From: Paenibacillus qinlingensis
GTDB taxonomy: Bacteria > Bacillota > Bacilli > Paenibacillales > NBRC-103111
DNA: 64,000 nt
Assembly (NCBI RefSeq): GCF_013204845.1
Contig: NZ_JABMKY010000010.1
Coordinates: 186,001 to 250,000 of the forward strand
Direction: 5' to 3'
The stretch's first letter is position 1. The number at the start of each line of letters is the position of its first letter. Position numbers and translations under genes: made by a program. Shown here one piece after another: positions 55,462 to 63,858 of the stretch. The notes beneath the pieces are model-generated. The model saw only the letters and a program-made list of their open reading frames with translations. It did not search any database and was not told where the DNA came from.

Positions 55462-57714
55462 ATGGCCAATATACGACCGTTTCCAAAGAAGGCGGGTTCA
55501 CTATTTTTTAAACTACTGATCAGTTTTATCGTCATCACGCTATTGCCGGTTTCCTTTAACTTTGTTTCGTATGCCTTTTTTCGGACCAATCTGGAAGAGA
55601 AATTAATAGAGAATAACAGTGTGCTAACCGACACGACCGTCAAACATTATGAAGATCAAATCCGAACAATTAAGAATTTTACGTTTACCCAGTATTTAAA
55701 AGTTAACGCCAGCATCGTGAATTGGAACAAAGTGCGCGGGATCGATTATGTGGCGGTAACACAACTTCGCAATGAACTGCAAGGGTATTTAACGAATCCA
55801 TCGCTGTATTTGTACAACATGATTTTTGTGTTAAATCGCCTCGATCTGGCGTTTGATAAAGATGGATCCGCTTCCTTACATGATATGTTCGATAAATTTT
55901 ATGCCAATGACACCTATACCTACGATTTTTGGCAAGGAGAAATAAGCGGCAACAATGGGATTACCATGTATCCATCCTCGAATTTTGCACTGAAAACGAT
56001 GGATATTCAAAAGTACAGTGGCAGCCTTATGCCTCTCTTATTCAGCAGCGATAATAAAAGTATTGCGATCATCGCGCTGTTAGATAATGAAAAAATGGCT
56101 GCGGAATTTTACAAGTCCGCTTCACCGGAGAATAAGCTGTTTATTTTAAATGAAAAGAAAAACATGTTGTATGCTTCAGATCATGCCGGTACAATGACCT
56201 TTCCACCGATGGATGAACAGCAAGGGCACATGAAAGTGGGGGCATCGTATCTCTTTTATCAAAAAGGGACGCTAAGCGGGTTTACCTATGTCAATGTGAT
56301 TCCTACAGCTTCGATCGACTCGCAAATTTCAAAATTGAACCTCATTCTAGCTACCATTCTCATTGTTTCACTATTGTTAAGCATTGCTGCTTCTATCTTT
56401 TTCAGTATGCGGCTGAATAATCCAATTCGTAAAATCTTAGAATCCATTCGTCAGCTCAATGTCTCCAACCCACCACAAAGTCAAATTAAAGAGTTCAATG
56501 TCATTAGTGAGAAAATTAATGATCTGATCCGAACGAATCTTGTCATTCATCAAGATCTGGACCGTCAAAATTCACTGCTTAAATATTACGCGTACACGAA
56601 TAAGTTTAAAAATATTCGGGGCTATGCGAAGGAGGCTAATATCCCTCCAAACATTGATAATCCCTTTATATTAATTGGTTTTCAACTCTTATTTAAATCA
56701 CGGCTGAAAACAGATATGGATATTGCCCAGGACAAAGCGGCTAATTTATTCAAGGAGTTTGTCAATGCCGATTTGACGGAGGCTTTCGAGGAGTCGGTTA
56801 CGTTTCAGATTGAAAACGACATTATCTTGTCTCTGATATTCATGGAGGATGATCAACGGTCACGTATCGAGGTGTTTTTACAGCGTTGGAAGCAGGTCTT
56901 CGATCTGGACCGGGAGTACTGTCTTGTATCGATCTCGGTTAGTGACAGGTACGAGGACTCCTCCAAATTTTCCGATGCGTATAATCAGATACTGCTACTA
57001 TTGAAAGGACGGCGAATGGGAGACGACACGCAAATTGTTACGGAGGCTGGGCCAAAGGATCCTGTTTATTCGGATCATGAAGAGGAGCGGGTGTTCTATG
57101 CTAACCTTGAAAAGGGCAACGCAATTGAATTAATTCAAATTGTAAAACGACGCCTTCACTATCTTGTTCGAAAAGGGGCGACGCTGCGGCAGCTGCATGA
57201 TTATGCAACAGAAGTAATCCGCAAAGTGAACAAAGCCTCGGGGATTTCGATTTTCGCTGAACGTTCCTTGCCTCGAACAGCTCCTTACGAGAACGTACGG
57301 GAATGCTTTACTTTGGAGCAATTGGAAATCTATTTGGAGTGGTTTCTCCAGATGGAATTAGCGGTAATTCGCAGGAAAGTGGAGGAAGCGGATCCGATCA
57401 TTGATTATGCAACCGACTATATTAATACACATCTTGGGGATGATATTACCCTGGAATTAGTAGCGGATAAGCTGGGGATTACAGGGACGTATTTATCCAC
57501 CTATTTTAAAAGTAAGAAAGGCGTTAACTTCAGTGATTACATCAACAACGTTCGTATGCGAAAAGCACAGGAGTTATTAGCAACGACCGATTTGAAAGTG
57601 CTCGATATTGCCTCCATGGTAGGTTATTACAGTGTAAATGCGTTTATTCGCAAGTTTAAAAAGCATACCGGAGTTCCACCAGGGGAGTATCGTAAAGTGA
57701 AAGTTGATTTGTAA
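55462..57714 (+). CDS. Membrane-bound AraC-type sensor-regulator
   Basis: A 750-aa one-component regulator. It has a helix at ~13-36 (LLISFIVITLLPVSFNFVSY), a ~255-residue extracellular Cache-like sensor, a second helix at ~293-317 (ILATILIVSLLLSIAASIFF), a long cytosolic linker, and a C-terminal AraC DNA-binding domain (LELVADKLGITGTYLSTYFK, DIASMVGYYSVNAFIRKFKK, HTGVPPGEYRK). Proteins of this build commonly sit beside LplABC and lyase genes in Paenibacillus and activate them on sensing extracellular sugars. GAGGGGGGCG precedes ATG 55462. Confidence 0.85.
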   Translation: MANIRPFPKKAGSLFFKLLISFIVITLLPVSFNFVSYAFFRTNLEEKLIENNSVLTDTTVKHYEDQIRTIKNFTFTQYLKVNASIVNWNKVRGIDYVAVTQLRNELQGYLTNPSLYLYNMIFVLNRLDLAFDKDGSASLHDMFDKFYANDTYTYDFWQGEISGNNGITMYPSSNFALKTMDIQKYSGSLMPLLFSSDNKSIAIIALLDNEKMAAEFYKSASPENKLFILNEKKNMLYASDHAGTMTFPPMDEQQGHMKVGASYLFYQKGTLSGFTYVNVIPTASIDSQISKLNLILATILIVSLLLSIAASIFFSMRLNNPIRKILESIRQLNVSNPPQSQIKEFNVISEKINDLIRTNLVIHQDLDRQNSLLKYYAYTNKFKNIRGYAKEANIPPNIDNPFILIGFQLLFKSRLKTDMDIAQDKAANLFKEFVNADLTEAFEESVTFQIENDIILSLIFMEDDQRSRIEVFLQRWKQVFDLDREYCLVSISVSDRYEDSSKFSDAYNQILLLLKGRRMGDDTQIVTEAGPKDPVYSDHEEERVFYANLEKGNAIELIQIVKRRLHYLVRKGATLRQLHDYATEVIRKVNKASGISIFAERSLPRTAPYENVRECFTLEQLEIYLEWFLQMELAVIRRKVEEADPIIDYATDYINTHLGDDITLELVADKLGITGTYLSTYFKSKKGVNFSDYINNVRMRKAQELLATTDLKVLDIASMVGYYSVNAFIRKFKKHTGVPPGEYRKVKVDL

Positions 57715-57749
57715 TAAAATTGCATGCTATGTATGATCGGGGGATTATG

Positions 57750-58745
57750 ATGCAAGAAACAATCGAGGAGATAGTTCGTAATTACTTTGAGGATTCAGCT
57801 TACGTTATCGAGTCGGTACCATTCGGTCTGACTAACCTAACTAAAATTTTAATAACGAACGGCCAAAAATATGTCATTCGAAATTACAATCGTCATACCA
57901 AAAATGTAGAGAGTATTGAGTTTGAGGGACACATAACATCGTGTTTGAGTAAACAGAATCTTTCTTTTGTCGTGCCCCAATTTTTAAATACGAATATTGG
58001 CGGACTGTATGTACACTTATCCAATGGAACATTAGGTGCGATCGTTACGTTTGTTGAAGGGATTGTTCCAGAGATATCCAGTGTTCAGCAAGCTGCAGAG
58101 TTTGGCTCTACTGTTGGTGAAGTAAGTTTAGCATTAAGCCAATGTACCTTAGATTGTCAATTTCGAGGAGTTCCCTTCACAGAATTTTACTGTTTGCATC
58201 CATTAGCCGATTATAATGCTGTGACATCTTTTATTAAGGCCCCACCATTTGAAATTTCTCAAACAGCGCTTAATTTTTATAAAGAAACCGTCTCTTTCGT
58301 GGAACAAAATAAACTTGATTTGATGGAATTGCCTAAGCAACTAGTTCATCATGATGTTTTAATCTACAACTTACTCTCAAAAGAGAATAAAATCCATGGC
58401 GTTTTGGATTTTGATTTTACCTCACTTGATACTAGGTTCATGGAATTTACTATTTCCCTTAACCACGTCATACAATTATCAAACGGATCATGGGAGATGA
58501 CGGAAGCATTTATTAAAGGCTACTCTCAGTTTCGAAAATGTACATATCAAGAAATGAATCAACTGCAACTTTTGACTCAAATTTACCATATTGCTGTACT
58601 CCATATTTACATCGGACAGCATTATTCTGGTACAAATATCGAGCAGAACTTTAATTACATTCTAAGTCAATTTCAATCAAGGAATGACTGGCTGAACAAA
58701 CATCGTACTTCAATAATGAAACTGATTGAAAATTTCATGATTTGA
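57750..58745 (+). CDS. APH/ChoK-family phosphotransferase
   Basis: A 331-aa kinase-like protein of the aminoglycoside-phosphotransferase/homoserine-kinase-like superfamily. The nucleotide-binding lobe contains KYVIRNYNRHTKN, and the catalytic loop H-x-D-x-x-x-x-N is seen as HHDVLIYNLL. The metal-binding Asp is in VLDFDFTSLDTR. Start ATG 57750 (GGGGG ~7 bp upstream) is preferred over earlier ATGs. It follows the AraC sensor by only 35 bp, so the two may be cotranscribed. The substrate could be a sugar, amino alcohol or antibiotic. More AT-rich than its upstream neighbours. Confidence 0.75.
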   Translation: MQETIEEIVRNYFEDSAYVIESVPFGLTNLTKILITNGQKYVIRNYNRHTKNVESIEFEGHITSCLSKQNLSFVVPQFLNTNIGGLYVHLSNGTLGAIVTFVEGIVPEISSVQQAAEFGSTVGEVSLALSQCTLDCQFRGVPFTEFYCLHPLADYNAVTSFIKAPPFEISQTALNFYKETVSFVEQNKLDLMELPKQLVHHDVLIYNLLSKENKIHGVLDFDFTSLDTRFMEFTISLNHVIQLSNGSWEMTEAFIKGYSQFRKCTYQEMNQLQLLTQIYHIAVLHIYIGQHYSGTNIEQNFNYILSQFQSRNDWLNKHRTSIMKLIENFMI

Positions 58746-58950
58746 TTTAATTTCTTTCGTAGAAGAAAGTCCAGATGGATTATGAAATAGCACACAATAG
58801 CGATGTTTACCCTTACTTTAGGCTGCTGCGAAATTGAACGGTACCGTGGGCAGAATATTGAAATTATTGAATGTAATTGTAGAATATAACTCTTGTATGG
58901 AATGCGTTGCTTATGAATATAGAGATTCAATGTGAACAGGGGCTGGGACC

Positions 58951-59877
58951 ATGACCGCGTATGAAAAACCAAGTTTGGCCGTGAGTGAAATTGAGGCAGT
59001 GTTGCGAAAGCATTTTGGACCTGGTGCGGCCGAAATTAAGCCATTGACCGGGGGGAACTTGAGCAGTGTCTTTTCCTTTGTCCATGAAGCCAAAGGTTAT
59101 GTCGTAAAATTCAGCGATTTGGAAGGCGCTTATCAGACGGAAAGCTTTGTCTCTGACTTGCTGTCGGGTCAAGGCATTACTTTTCCGAAATGTTTGGCAC
59201 TAGGGAAAACCGGTCCGTTGGCATATATTATCACTGAACGGATGGGCGGTCGCAATCTAGCTGATTACACAGTAGAGCAACAGGCCGCTCACTTACCTGA
59301 GCTTATCAGCATCTTGACCAAACTGGCTGTCGTGGACGTCGAATCAACGAACGGATATGGGTGGATCGGACCTGATGGCAATGGAACTTACGCATCCTGG
59401 AAAGACTTCGTCATTTCCTGCAACGTGGAGGATCAGACCGGGACATTCTGGGAGAACTGGCACGACCTTTATCGAACTTCTTATTTAGAGCGAGACGTTT
59501 ATGAAGAAATCTATAACCGCTTGATGAGCTGCATATCGTATAACGAACCGCACAGAGGATTTATCCATGGGGACTTTCATCAGTGGAATATCTTGTCGGA
59601 TGGCGAGTGTATTACTGGCATCATTGACGGCAACTGTATGTACGGCGACCCCCTCGTGGACCTTGCGATTCTCGATCGGCATATGCCGTGGAGCGGTGTC
59701 ATTAAGGCGTACCAAGATTTCCAAGCCAAAAGTGGCATCACGATACCAAACTTCGAAACTCGGCTAATTGGCGCTTATTATTTCAAGGGACTCGACGGAC
59801 TACGATTCTATGCAAAGATGGGATGGAAAGACGCCTATCAAGGCACACGGCATTTTCTTCTTAACCTCGAGAGCTGA
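58951..59877 (+). CDS. APH-family phosphotransferase, hygromycin-kinase-like
   Basis: A 308-aa kinase with KPLTGGNLSSVFSFVHEAKG (P-loop-like lobe), KGYVVKFSD, the catalytic loop FIHGDFHQWNILSDG and IIDGNCMYGDPLVDLAI, where the DFG-equivalent Asp-Gly is followed by the APH D-P-x-x-D-L-A motif. It resembles hygromycin-B/fructosamine-kinase type APH proteins. AGGGGC precedes ATG 58951. Not closely similar to the kinase just upstream, so not a tandem duplicate. Resistance is possible but unproven. Confidence 0.75.
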   Translation: MTAYEKPSLAVSEIEAVLRKHFGPGAAEIKPLTGGNLSSVFSFVHEAKGYVVKFSDLEGAYQTESFVSDLLSGQGITFPKCLALGKTGPLAYIITERMGGRNLADYTVEQQAAHLPELISILTKLAVVDVESTNGYGWIGPDGNGTYASWKDFVISCNVEDQTGTFWENWHDLYRTSYLERDVYEEIYNRLMSCISYNEPHRGFIHGDFHQWNILSDGECITGIIDGNCMYGDPLVDLAILDRHMPWSGVIKAYQDFQAKSGITIPNFETRLIGAYYFKGLDGLRFYAKMGWKDAYQGTRHFLLNLES

Positions 59878-59959
59878 ACGGAAAAATGAAAGTGGTATTT
59901 TATGAGATGATGAACTGAATTATTCTAGGATATGAAAGGATGGAGGTAGAGATCCTTTT

Positions 59960-60226
59960 ATGAAAAGGACAATAATTGGTGGGGTACTCGTGTTAACCGG
60001 CGCTATGATTTCATTAGCAATTTTCATTGCAGCTGCATCTTACGTACCAAGCATCGATACTTGGCAAGGTTCAAAGTTGTGGTTTGCCATTTTCGGAGTA
60101 AATGATTTTGGCAAGGAAGTAGTCGTAGATAGTCTATTTCTGGGCTTTCCTTTTATTATGGGTATTATTTTGTTTATTCTAGGATTGATTGTACTAGCGA
60201 TAGAGTACTTCAGAAAGGAAGACTAG
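59960..60226 (+). CDS. Small two-helix membrane protein
   Basis: An 88-aa protein with two membrane helices (residues ~5-29 IGGVLVLTGAMISLAIFIAA and ~60-82 FLGFPFIMGIILFILGLIVL) joined by a short extracellular segment with WQGSKLWFAIFG. ATG 59960 has GGATGGAGG upstream, a good ribosome binding site. The family is not recognised. Confidence 0.65.
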   Translation: MKRTIIGGVLVLTGAMISLAIFIAAASYVPSIDTWQGSKLWFAIFGVNDFGKEVVVDSLFLGFPFIMGIILFILGLIVLAIEYFRKED

Positions 60227-60302
60227 TTCGGAGTACTAGCGGATAACTATAGCGCAGGAGCTGCATTGAAGCTGCTCTTCATTGATTCCTTTAAAGGGAC
60301 GG
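60227..60302. repeat. Dispersed repeat fragment
   Basis: AGCGGATAACTATAGCGC followed by GGAGCTGC / GCTGCTC has the same plan as the repeat at 24170 (AACGGGTAACG-TAGTTCA, then a GGCAGC-type hairpin). Confidence 0.4.
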
Positions 60303-60490
60303 AGTAACACTTCCTAATGGTAATGTACTATCCATAAAAAGTAGTGAAGGAATGGCATTCTGGAATTATAATGGAGAAACAGTATATCTCCGTTATTCAA
60401 GGGGTCTTATATTGGCTCCTTTTCATCATTACAGCGATGAACACTAAATTAAATGCTCGGCTCCTTGGGGATGAGCAAGAGGAATACTGA
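60303..60490 (+). pseudogene. Truncated duplicate of the gene at 23779-24150
   Basis: GTAACACTTCCTAATGGTAA and the following ~130 bp match 23932 onward nearly base for base. A ~33-bp gap after AGCGATGAAC removes the segment coding EPQYIEKLKSIPT. Similarity resumes through GGGGATGAGCAAGAGGA and the stop, and continues into the 3' non-coding TTTTATCG..CATATT. The 5' half of the gene is missing. Confidence 0.85.
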
Positions 60491-60499
60491 TTTTATCGT

Positions 60500-60610
60500 C
60501 ATATTATTAGGTTATTGCAAAACGTTAGTTACATATAGAACAAGGATGAGGCTGCCAGCATGATAGGCAGCCTTTGGTCAACTAAAGGGCAGATTAGCGC
60601 AACATTCGTA
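60500..60610. repeat. Dispersed terminator-linked repeat element
   Basis: TATTGCAAAACGTTAGTTAC, then GAGGCTGCC / GGCAGCCTTTGG hairpin (60549-60578) and AAAGGGCAGATTAGCGCAAC. Same organisation as the element after the related gene at 24170, so gene tail and repeat were duplicated together or the repeat is a common 3' signal. Confidence 0.55.
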
Positions 60611-60659
60611 TATAATTTCGCGTCCTAATTTATGGGATATTTACGGAGGAGGGAAATGC

Positions 60660-61025
60660 TTGAGAAATGTTATGATGATTTTATTGTTAATGTGTTTCAT
60701 AACAACAGGGTGCACGTCCTCTAATACAATTGGAAATCCAACCGCAAAAGAAGTTTTAAAAATGGAACCGAATGCTAATATTTTTATGTATAAAGATATC
60801 ATCTATAAAGCAGGAAATCCTTGGGTAGACGAGTTAGAATTAACCAAAGACATACAAGAAACTGAAATTACCCACCAAAGTAATAATGGGAAAGCTTTTA
60901 AAAACGGAACAGCAAATAAACTGGCAGTTGGAACAAAGGTCTTTCGTGTCAAAGAGCGAAATGACATAATAATAGCTGAAACAGAAGGAGGGGACATTAG
61001 ATTTTTTCAATTAGTTGAAGGATAA
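60660..61025 (+). CDS. Small putative lipoprotein
   Basis: A 121-aa protein with a lipoprotein signal: hydrophobic core MILLLMCFITTGC with the lipobox Cys at residue 18. The mature part is hydrophilic, with beta-like stretches (ANIFMYKDIIYKAG, KVFRVKERNDIIIAETEG). Start TTG 60660 is supported by GGAGGAGGG ~7 bp upstream. Family unknown; the pattern resembles small Bacillales lipoproteins of the YxeA/DUF3221-like size class, but this is not a firm assignment. Confidence 0.65.
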   Translation: MRNVMMILLLMCFITTGCTSSNTIGNPTAKEVLKMEPNANIFMYKDIIYKAGNPWVDELELTKDIQETEITHQSNNGKAFKNGTANKLAVGTKVFRVKERNDIIIAETEGGDIRFFQLVEG

Positions 61026-61082
61026 TAATGTGATTCTACAGGATTGGAGCCATTTTATTTCGATGCAGCCTTGAAGACCACC

Positions 61083-62450
61083 TCACGTTTGCGGATGAGT
61101 CGTCTTCTGTTCATCCATGAACTTGTTCATGTTCACCGACTTGATGCCCTCGGCAGTGAGTAGCTCCTTAAGTCGCTTAAGATGCAAATCGCCAAGTCCG
61201 TACAACAGATACCCCTCGCTCTTCGCTTTCTTAATATGCTGGAACATCGAGAAATCACGGGCCTTCTCCGCTTTCATAATCTCGGTATCCGCTGCACCAT
61301 AATCCGACTTGGCCACATGCCAATTGTCGGCAAAAGCCTTCTTATCCGCAGCCGATGCCTGTGCCTGCTCCTCTTGAAGCTTCGTAGTGGCGTAAGCCGT
61401 TACTTCACGAACGAACGTAGTAAACAGATCCTTGCTCTTTGCAGCTTTCATGGCCTCCGTTAAAGGCTCCGCCGATTGGTCATCGCCTTCAAGGCTGGCA
61501 GCGGTTCGCTGCCACAGATCTTCCTGAGCCGCATAGGTCTGATAGAGTACGGATTCTTCATCTGCACCCGCCGCAAATCGAATCGCCATGCCGAATAATC
61601 TCTTCTCTGCCTCCGACGCCATGACCCGATAATCATAAATCACATTAATCCCTTGCAAGCCTCGAATGACTTTCGGATAAAAACTTTCCGCATAGTGAGA
61701 TTTAGCCCCCGGACCCGTGCCGATGCCACCGAACTTGGCATTGCGCTCAACCTCTCGCTTCGTTATAGCCGCTTCCAGCTCAGGATTATCGGCAGCTTCA
61801 GCAGGACGTTCGGTGTAGGCTTCGTGCATGAACTTATCCGTCCCCACAGCTTTCACAACATCTTCCAACGTAGTTTCCGTATGGATTTCCCCGATTACCG
61901 TCAGCTCATCCGGAATGCGAATCCACGTATTCGTCTTCTCGACATACCCGATTTTCTCTGTCGTCTTCGCCGCGTACTGAGACATTTCATCCTTACTGTT
62001 GAAATAGCGTGATTTCCCGTCCGCGATCATATTATCTACGTTCCGCTCGCCTGCGCCTTCGTTGCCGCGGCCGGTTTTGGTCTTGTTCCTGTAGCCGCCA
62101 ATTAGCGCCCGCTTGATATACACCTTACGCTGAATATCGCTTTGGGATGGCGAAGCGGCTTGAATCGTCCCAGCGGCTGCTGTCAGCTCCGCAGGTTTTT
62201 CCACGGCTCTCGCAGCGGGGTTAGCCGCTGACTGCTGCTTGAACAGCTCGCCAACCGAGCGGTTGCCGATCGTACGCTGCAGATACATCATCTGCGCCGG
62301 GCTCATAGCCTGCGGGAGCTTCGTTGCACGCTGAAGAGCTGCACCGGACAAGCCTTGTGCCGTTTCATTTTCAACCATATTCAACGATTCGGCGGTGCCG
62401 GTCGTCGTTGTCTGCTGAGCAGCCTTGCCCGGTTGTTGGTGTGTTTGCAT
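61083..62450 (-). CDS. LQRTIGN-motif protein with TraB/EreA-like GExH...GDLH motifs, candidate exported effector
   Basis: A 455-aa protein without signal peptide. Residues 1-~105 are low-complexity and contain PAQMMYLQRTIGNRSVGELF (the LQRTIGN-x-x-V motif at 57-66), known from proteins with the DUF4157/eCIS-core region; an IQRKV follows at 107-111. The C-terminal ~270 residues include VIGEIHTETTLEDVV (G187-E-x-H190) and a closing LYGLGDLHLKRLKELL (G420-D-x-H423). This pair of motifs is typical of the EreA/ChaN/TraB (Tiki-like) hydrolase fold. Together this looks like a contractile-injection-system cargo or polymorphic effector, by inference. It is monocistronic; GGAAGGGGCG precedes ATG. Confidence 0.6.
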   Translation of the reverse strand: MQTHQQPGKAAQQTTTTGTAESLNMVENETAQGLSGAALQRATKLPQAMSPAQMMYLQRTIGNRSVGELFKQQSAANPAARAVEKPAELTAAAGTIQAASPSQSDIQRKVYIKRALIGGYRNKTKTGRGNEGAGERNVDNMIADGKSRYFNSKDEMSQYAAKTTEKIGYVEKTNTWIRIPDELTVIGEIHTETTLEDVVKAVGTDKFMHEAYTERPAEAADNPELEAAITKREVERNAKFGGIGTGPGAKSHYAESFYPKVIRGLQGINVIYDYRVMASEAEKRLFGMAIRFAAGADEESVLYQTYAAQEDLWQRTAASLEGDDQSAEPLTEAMKAAKSKDLFTTFVREVTAYATTKLQEEQAQASAADKKAFADNWHVAKSDYGAADTEIMKAEKARDFSMFQHIKKAKSEGYLLYGLGDLHLKRLKELLTAEGIKSVNMNKFMDEQKTTHPQT

Positions 62451-62722
62451 TAATACGCCCCTTCCTGATAGAACTGTTCACTAGATTGTATCATGCTAAG
62501 TATTGGAAGAAAATACTAGTAATATATGATAAAGCACCTAAGACTTTATTTTCCTAGTCCTAGCCCGCCGCTGTTTTATTTTCAGGGTAAGTCTAATACT
62601 TAATATTATTCAGACGATAATTCAATTTATAAATCCCGTAACATCAAGAGCTTGAGTCTAACACTTTATTTTCTTATAACAGCCGTAAGTTCTAAATTTT
62701 AAGCATTTCCTTACCGCAAGTA
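62451..62722. other. Intergenic stretch, no gene seen
   Basis: AT-rich, with the short string ACTTTATTTTC repeated (near 62540 and 62660). No coding frame, terminator or recognised promoter is convincing. Confidence 0.35.
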
Positions 62723-63181
62723 GTGTGTCAGATAAATGGAAGATATTCACTTGAAGTCGATTTGTCAAATTTAGAAAGTAACATTGGAAAAGAGATCTAT
62801 AATGATGGAGAGCATAGGATGTACGTATCATGGCTCAAAGTGACACCCAATGGAGGATTTGATATCGGATTTAGATCCAGTGGACAATATTCTTTATCTG
62901 GTGCAACGCTAATTTCTGCCATTCAACATGAGACGATCAACATTCATTCCTTCACTACATCTTCAACTACAATTTTGACAGCCGAATATAATGGGAAAAC
63001 ATACAACACTCAGCTAACTGGTCAATGTGGTTTGAATTATAAGGAAGGAGATTGTTTTTCTTTTACATTCTTTTTGAGGAACGAACCAAATGAAGATAAC
63101 ATTAAAGAAGTTGGTATAGTTAATCTTATGATTGCCGACCTTTACAAAAATATTTGGATAAAAAATAAAGTTCTGAACTAA
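62723..63181 (+). CDS. Hypothetical protein
   Basis: A 152-aa soluble protein with alternating beta-like stretches (RYSLEVDLSNLES, HRMYVSWLKVTPNGGFDIGF, ILTAEYNGKTYNT). No recognised family. The start is uncertain: GTG 62723 lacks a ribosome binding site and the gene may be 5'-truncated, so an internal ATG (62819) could serve. It is followed directly by a dispersed repeat and terminator. Single-gene, AT-rich, between other mobile-looking small genes. Confidence 0.45.
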   Translation: MCQINGRYSLEVDLSNLESNIGKEIYNDGEHRMYVSWLKVTPNGGFDIGFRSSGQYSLSGATLISAIQHETINIHSFTTSSTTILTAEYNGKTYNTQLTGQCGLNYKEGDCFSFTFFLRNEPNEDNIKEVGIVNLMIADLYKNIWIKNKVLN

Positions 63182-63265
63182 CGGGTAACTATTGCTCAAT
63201 AAAATGAAGAAACGGCAGCCGACATAATGACTGCCGTTTTCTCAACTTATGGGCAGATGAACACA
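63180..63265. repeat. Dispersed terminator-linked repeat element with terminator
   Basis: AACGGGTAACTATTGCTCAA precedes the hairpin GAAACGGCAG / CTGCCGTTTTC (63209-63241) and is followed by TTATGGGCAGATGAACAC. The hairpin with its T-rich 3' side should terminate the upstream gene. Confidence 0.65.
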
Positions 63266-63333
63266 AACGTAGATGACACTTTTAGTGTATTATTATCCAT
63301 AGAGTGGTAAAAATCAGTGAATTTAATAAGAGG

Positions 63334-63674
63334 ATGATAAACATAAAAATTTTGTTTATATGTAGCAGAAACAAATGGAGAAGCCCAACAGCCGAAAAAA
63401 TATTTCATAAATACAATGGTTATGATGTGAGGTCTGCTGGGACAGAAGATGGTGCTAGGATTAAGGTAACAAGTGGACACATTGGTTGGGCAGATCTCAT
63501 ATTTGTAATGGAAAAAAAAAGCATTTGAGCCGACTCAAACATAAATTTGGATCTACACTTATTGAAAAGCCGATCTGGAACCTAGATATACCCGACGATT
63601 ATGGTTATTTGGATGAAGAACTAATTGAAATACTTAAAGCTAGAGTATCAGAATATATAGAAGTCCCAGAGTAG
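63334..63674 (+). pseudogene. Low-molecular-weight protein tyrosine phosphatase, frameshifted in a poly-A run
   Basis: MINIKILFICSRNKWRSPTA carries the phosphatase loop C-x5-R (CSRNKWR). VRSAGTEDGARIKVTSG and ADLIFVMEKK follow, then a nine-A run (63512-63520) throws the frame to an early stop. In the next frame HLSRLKHKFG..IWNLDIPDDYGYLDEELIEIL completes the family, whose general-acid Asp region is DIPD. One base more, or two fewer, would restore a ~112-aa enzyme. It may be a real mutation, a slippery switch or a sequencing error. ATG 63334 is the likely start. Confidence 0.75.
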
Positions 63675-63683
63675 TAAGTCTCA

Positions 63684-63750
63684 AAAACAGGGAGAAGATT
63701 GCCAAGGCAGCTGCTCCCTGTTTTCATTCAATTAACGGGTAGTTTAATCA
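63684..63750 (+). terminator. Terminator with trailing dispersed-repeat motif
   Basis: AAAACAGGGAG / CTCCCTGTTTTC (63684-63725) forms the stem, with a loop that itself contains TTGCC-AAGGCAG. AATTAACGGGTAGTTTAATC directly after it matches the repeat end seen elsewhere. Confidence 0.75.
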
Positions 63751-63858
63751 AATAATTTTATTAAAATCAAATGTGCTTTTGCAGGGAAAATATGGGTATG
63801 AGTTGAAATGTTATTTTATGTCTTCTTATACGATTCAAAAACCAAAAGGAGAAACGAA

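Noticed and set aside
57750-59877. Tandem duplication of an aminoglycoside kinase
   Set aside because: The two kinase-like proteins share only superfamily motifs and differ in catalytic-loop sequence and base composition.
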